The notes below the pieces were generated by a model. That model was not told the DNA's origin. It ran no database searches and was given only the letters and a program-made list of their open reading frames with translations. Of a stretch of DNA of 6,962 nucleotides, positions 5,320-6,962 are shown in pieces. Both the position numbers and the translations under genes were made by a program. How positions within the stretch are numbered: the first letter of the stretch is position 1; each line of letters opens with the position of its first letter. This DNA is from JAJVID01 sp035275345 (GTDB lineage: Bacteria; Acidobacteriota; Blastocatellia; RBC074), in assembly GCA_035275345.1 (NCBI GenBank), contig DATEMY010000343.1:1-6962 (forward strand), written 5' to 3'.

Positions 5320-6962
5320 ATGAACCCGTTGACAGAAGTAGGAAAATTAGGACAAAGCATCTGGTACGACAACATCCGCCGCGCGTTGATTGATTCCGGC
5401 GACCTGGCGCGGAAGATCGGGACGCTGCCCGCGGGCGTAACATCCACTCTGGGTCAGAAGGTCGGCGGCGACGATTTACGCGGCGTCACCTCGAATCCAA
5501 CGATCTTTGAGAAGGCCATAACAGGGAGTACCGACTATGACGAAGCCATGCGCCATCTGATCGCCGAAGGCCGGAGCGTCAACGAGATTTACGAAGCGCT
5601 GGTCATTGAAGACATCCAGCGAGCCGCCGACCTGTTCAAACCGGTTTATGATCGAACCGACAAGCTCGACGGCTACGTCAGCCTGGAAGTCTCGCCGCTG
5701 CTGGCGCGCGACACCGCAGGCACCATCGCCGAAGCCAAACGGCTATGGGACACGCTCGACCGCCCGAACGTGATGATCAAGATTCCCGCCACCCCCGAAG
5801 GCCTTCCCGCCATTCGCGAATCCATCGCCGCCGGGATCAACATCAACGTCACGATGATCTTCGCGATCGAGAACTACGAGGAGGTCGCCGAGGCATACAT
5901 CAGCGGCCTGGAGCAGCGCGCAGCCGCCGGACAGCCGATTGACCACGTGGCGTCCGTGGCGAGCGTCTTCGTCAGCCGCATCGACACAGCCGTTGATAAC
6001 CAGCTCGAATTCCGCATCCGCAGGTCGGATGACGAGAACGAAAAGATCACTTTGTCGGGCTTGCTTGGTAAGGCCGCGATTGCGAACGCGAAGATGCAGT
6101 ACCGGCGGTTCAAGGAGATTTTCTCGAGCGAACGATTCATGAAGTTGAAAGCGCAGGGCGCGCGCGTTCAGCGCCCGCTCTGGGCGAGCACCGGCACGAA
6201 AAATCCGAACTACAGCGACGTGCTTTACGTCGAAAGCCTGATCGGCCCGGACACAGTCAACACGCTTCCGCCGGCGACATTCACCGCCTTCCGCGATCAC
6301 GGCAAGGTCCGTTTGACGATCGAAGAGAATTTGGATGAAGCGAAACAGACCCTCGCAAAGCTTGCCGAAGTCGGCGTTGATCTCAAACAGGTCTGCCAGA
6401 AGTTGCAGGACGAAGGGGTCAAGGCTTTCGCCGATTCGTTCGAAAGCCTGATGCAAAGCATCACATCGAAACGGGCCTCGATGACCAGCGGCTTGCTCGA
6501 CAGGATGGAGGCGAACCTGGGCCCGTACGAAGCGAGCGTCAAGGAAACGATCAAGCGCGCTGAGAGTGAACAATGGACCCGCAAGATCTGTCGCAAAGAC
6601 GCCGCCCTCTGGAAACAGGAAGAGAATCACCAGAAGATCATCAAAAACTCGCTCGGTTGGGTGACCGTGCCTGATCAACTCCATGACGCGGCGGAGGAAC
6701 TTGCGGCCTTCAGCGCCCGCATCCGCAATGAAGGTTTCAAAGACGTTATGCTGCTCGGAATGGGAGGCAGCAGTCTCTGCCCCGAAGTTTTCCGCAGAAC
6801 TTTCGGAAAGATTCCCGGTCACCCGGAACTGCACGTGCTCGACAGCACCGACCCGGCGACCATCCTGGCTTTTGAATCCCGAATCGATCTGCCGCATACG
6901 CTCTTCGTCGTCGCCAGCAAATCAGGGACGACAACCGAGCCGCTGATGTTCTACAAATATTT
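5320..6962 (+). CDS. tal-pgi: Bifunctional transaldolase/phosphoglucose isomerase, 3'-truncated by window edge
   Basis: A fusion of two sugar-phosphate enzymes of the cytoplasm; 547 codons are in the window and the frame stays open to the edge. Residues about 1-370 are transaldolase (sedoheptulose-7-P + glyceraldehyde-3-P <-> erythrose-4-P + fructose-6-P). Seen are WYDNIRR (15-21), GVTSNPTIFEKAI (55-67), VSLEVSPLLARDT (120-132), VMIKIPATPEGLPAI (151-165) with the predicted Schiff-base lysine K154, INVTMIFAIENY (175-186), SVFVSRIDTAVD (215-226) and RPLWASTGTKNPNYSD (285-300). Residues from about 385 begin the phosphoglucose isomerase part (glucose-6-P <-> fructose-6-P), with sugar-isomerase motifs VMLLGMGGSSLCPEVF (476-491), HVLDSTDP (505-512) and VASKSGTTTEPL (531-542). 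Catalytic residues further downstream are outside the window. The ATG at 5320 has AAGGAG (5309-5314) five bases upstream and follows the kinase stop by 21 bp, implying one operon. Tal-Pgi fusions are known in several phyla, so the fusion is not new. A 384-codon open frame on the opposite strand (5743-6897) is a composition shadow of this gene. Confidence 0.96.
   Translation, partial: MNPLTEVGKLGQSIWYDNIRRALIDSGDLARKIGTLPAGVTSTLGQKVGGDDLRGVTSNPTIFEKAITGSTDYDEAMRHLIAEGRSVNEIYEALVIEDIQRAADLFKPVYDRTDKLDGYVSLEVSPLLARDTAGTIAEAKRLWDTLDRPNVMIKIPATPEGLPAIRESIAAGININVTMIFAIENYEEVAEAYISGLEQRAAAGQPIDHVASVASVFVSRIDTAVDNQLEFRIRRSDDENEKITLSGLLGKAAIANAKMQYRRFKEIFSSERFMKLKAQGARVQRPLWASTGTKNPNYSDVLYVESLIGPDTVNTLPPATFTAFRDHGKVRLTIEENLDEAKQTLAKLAEVGVDLKQVCQKLQDEGVKAFADSFESLMQSITSKRASMTSGLLDRMEANLGPYEASVKETIKRAESEQWTRKICRKDAALWKQEENHQKIIKNSLGWVTVPDQLHDAAEELAAFSARIRNEGFKDVMLLGMGGSSLCPEVFRRTFGKIPGHPELHVLDSTDPATILAFESRIDLPHTLFVVASKSGTTTEPLMFYKY

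Noticed and set aside
5743..6897. A 384-codon open frame on the - strand, opposite the tal-pgi gene
   Set aside because: The + strand reading has unmistakable transaldolase and isomerase motifs throughout; the antisense protein is Arg/Ala/Asp/Phe-rich with no recognisable domain, as expected for a shadow frame in GC-rich coding DNA.

Overview
The window looks like ordinary chromosome from a free-living, diderm, moderately GC-rich bacterium. My best guess is Acidobacteriota, possibly class Blastocatellia. That rests on the general look of the small outer-membrane barrel protein, the fused transaldolase-phosphoglucose isomerase and the repeat-bearing junctions between convergent genes; no rRNA or other marker gene is present, so it is an inference. 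Six protein genes can be supported, two of them cut by the window edges. I see no tRNA, rRNA, CRISPR array, transposase or integrase.

Layout. From the left edge to 856 (+) lies the 3' part of an RluA-family pseudouridine synthase gene that begins with the end of an S4 RNA-binding domain. It converges on an outer-membrane beta-barrel gene (1014-1637, -). The junction between them holds an exact 38-bp tandem duplication (911-987). A 321-bp divergent spacer (1638-1958) separates the barrel gene from a + strand gene for a cell-wall hydrolase with an N-terminal peptidoglycan-binding domain and a GH19-like catalytic domain (1959-2783). That gene converges on a secreted protein of unknown function (2934-3566, -), and this junction is filled by a REPIN-like palindromic repeat cluster (2798-2918). 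A second divergent spacer (3567-3780) leads into a + strand operon: an FGGY-family sugar kinase, probably gluconokinase (3781-5298), followed 21 bp later by a bifunctional transaldolase/phosphoglucose isomerase (5320 to beyond the right edge).

How the genes work together. The kinase and the Tal-Pgi fusion form a small central-carbon module. Gluconate would enter as 6-phosphogluconate, transaldolase exchanges carbon between sedoheptulose-7-P/glyceraldehyde-3-P and erythrose-4-P/fructose-6-P, and the isomerase returns fructose-6-P to glucose-6-P. The other four genes look like independent transcription units: RNA modification, two envelope proteins and a wall hydrolase.

Novelty. I do not see a convincing new multi-gene system. 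The signals most worth a second look are non-coding: the REPIN-like cluster at 2798-2918, the exact 38-bp duplication at 911-987, and short blocks shared by these two convergent junctions. The unknown secreted protein at 2934-3566 and the signal-less wall hydrolase at 1959-2783 follow.
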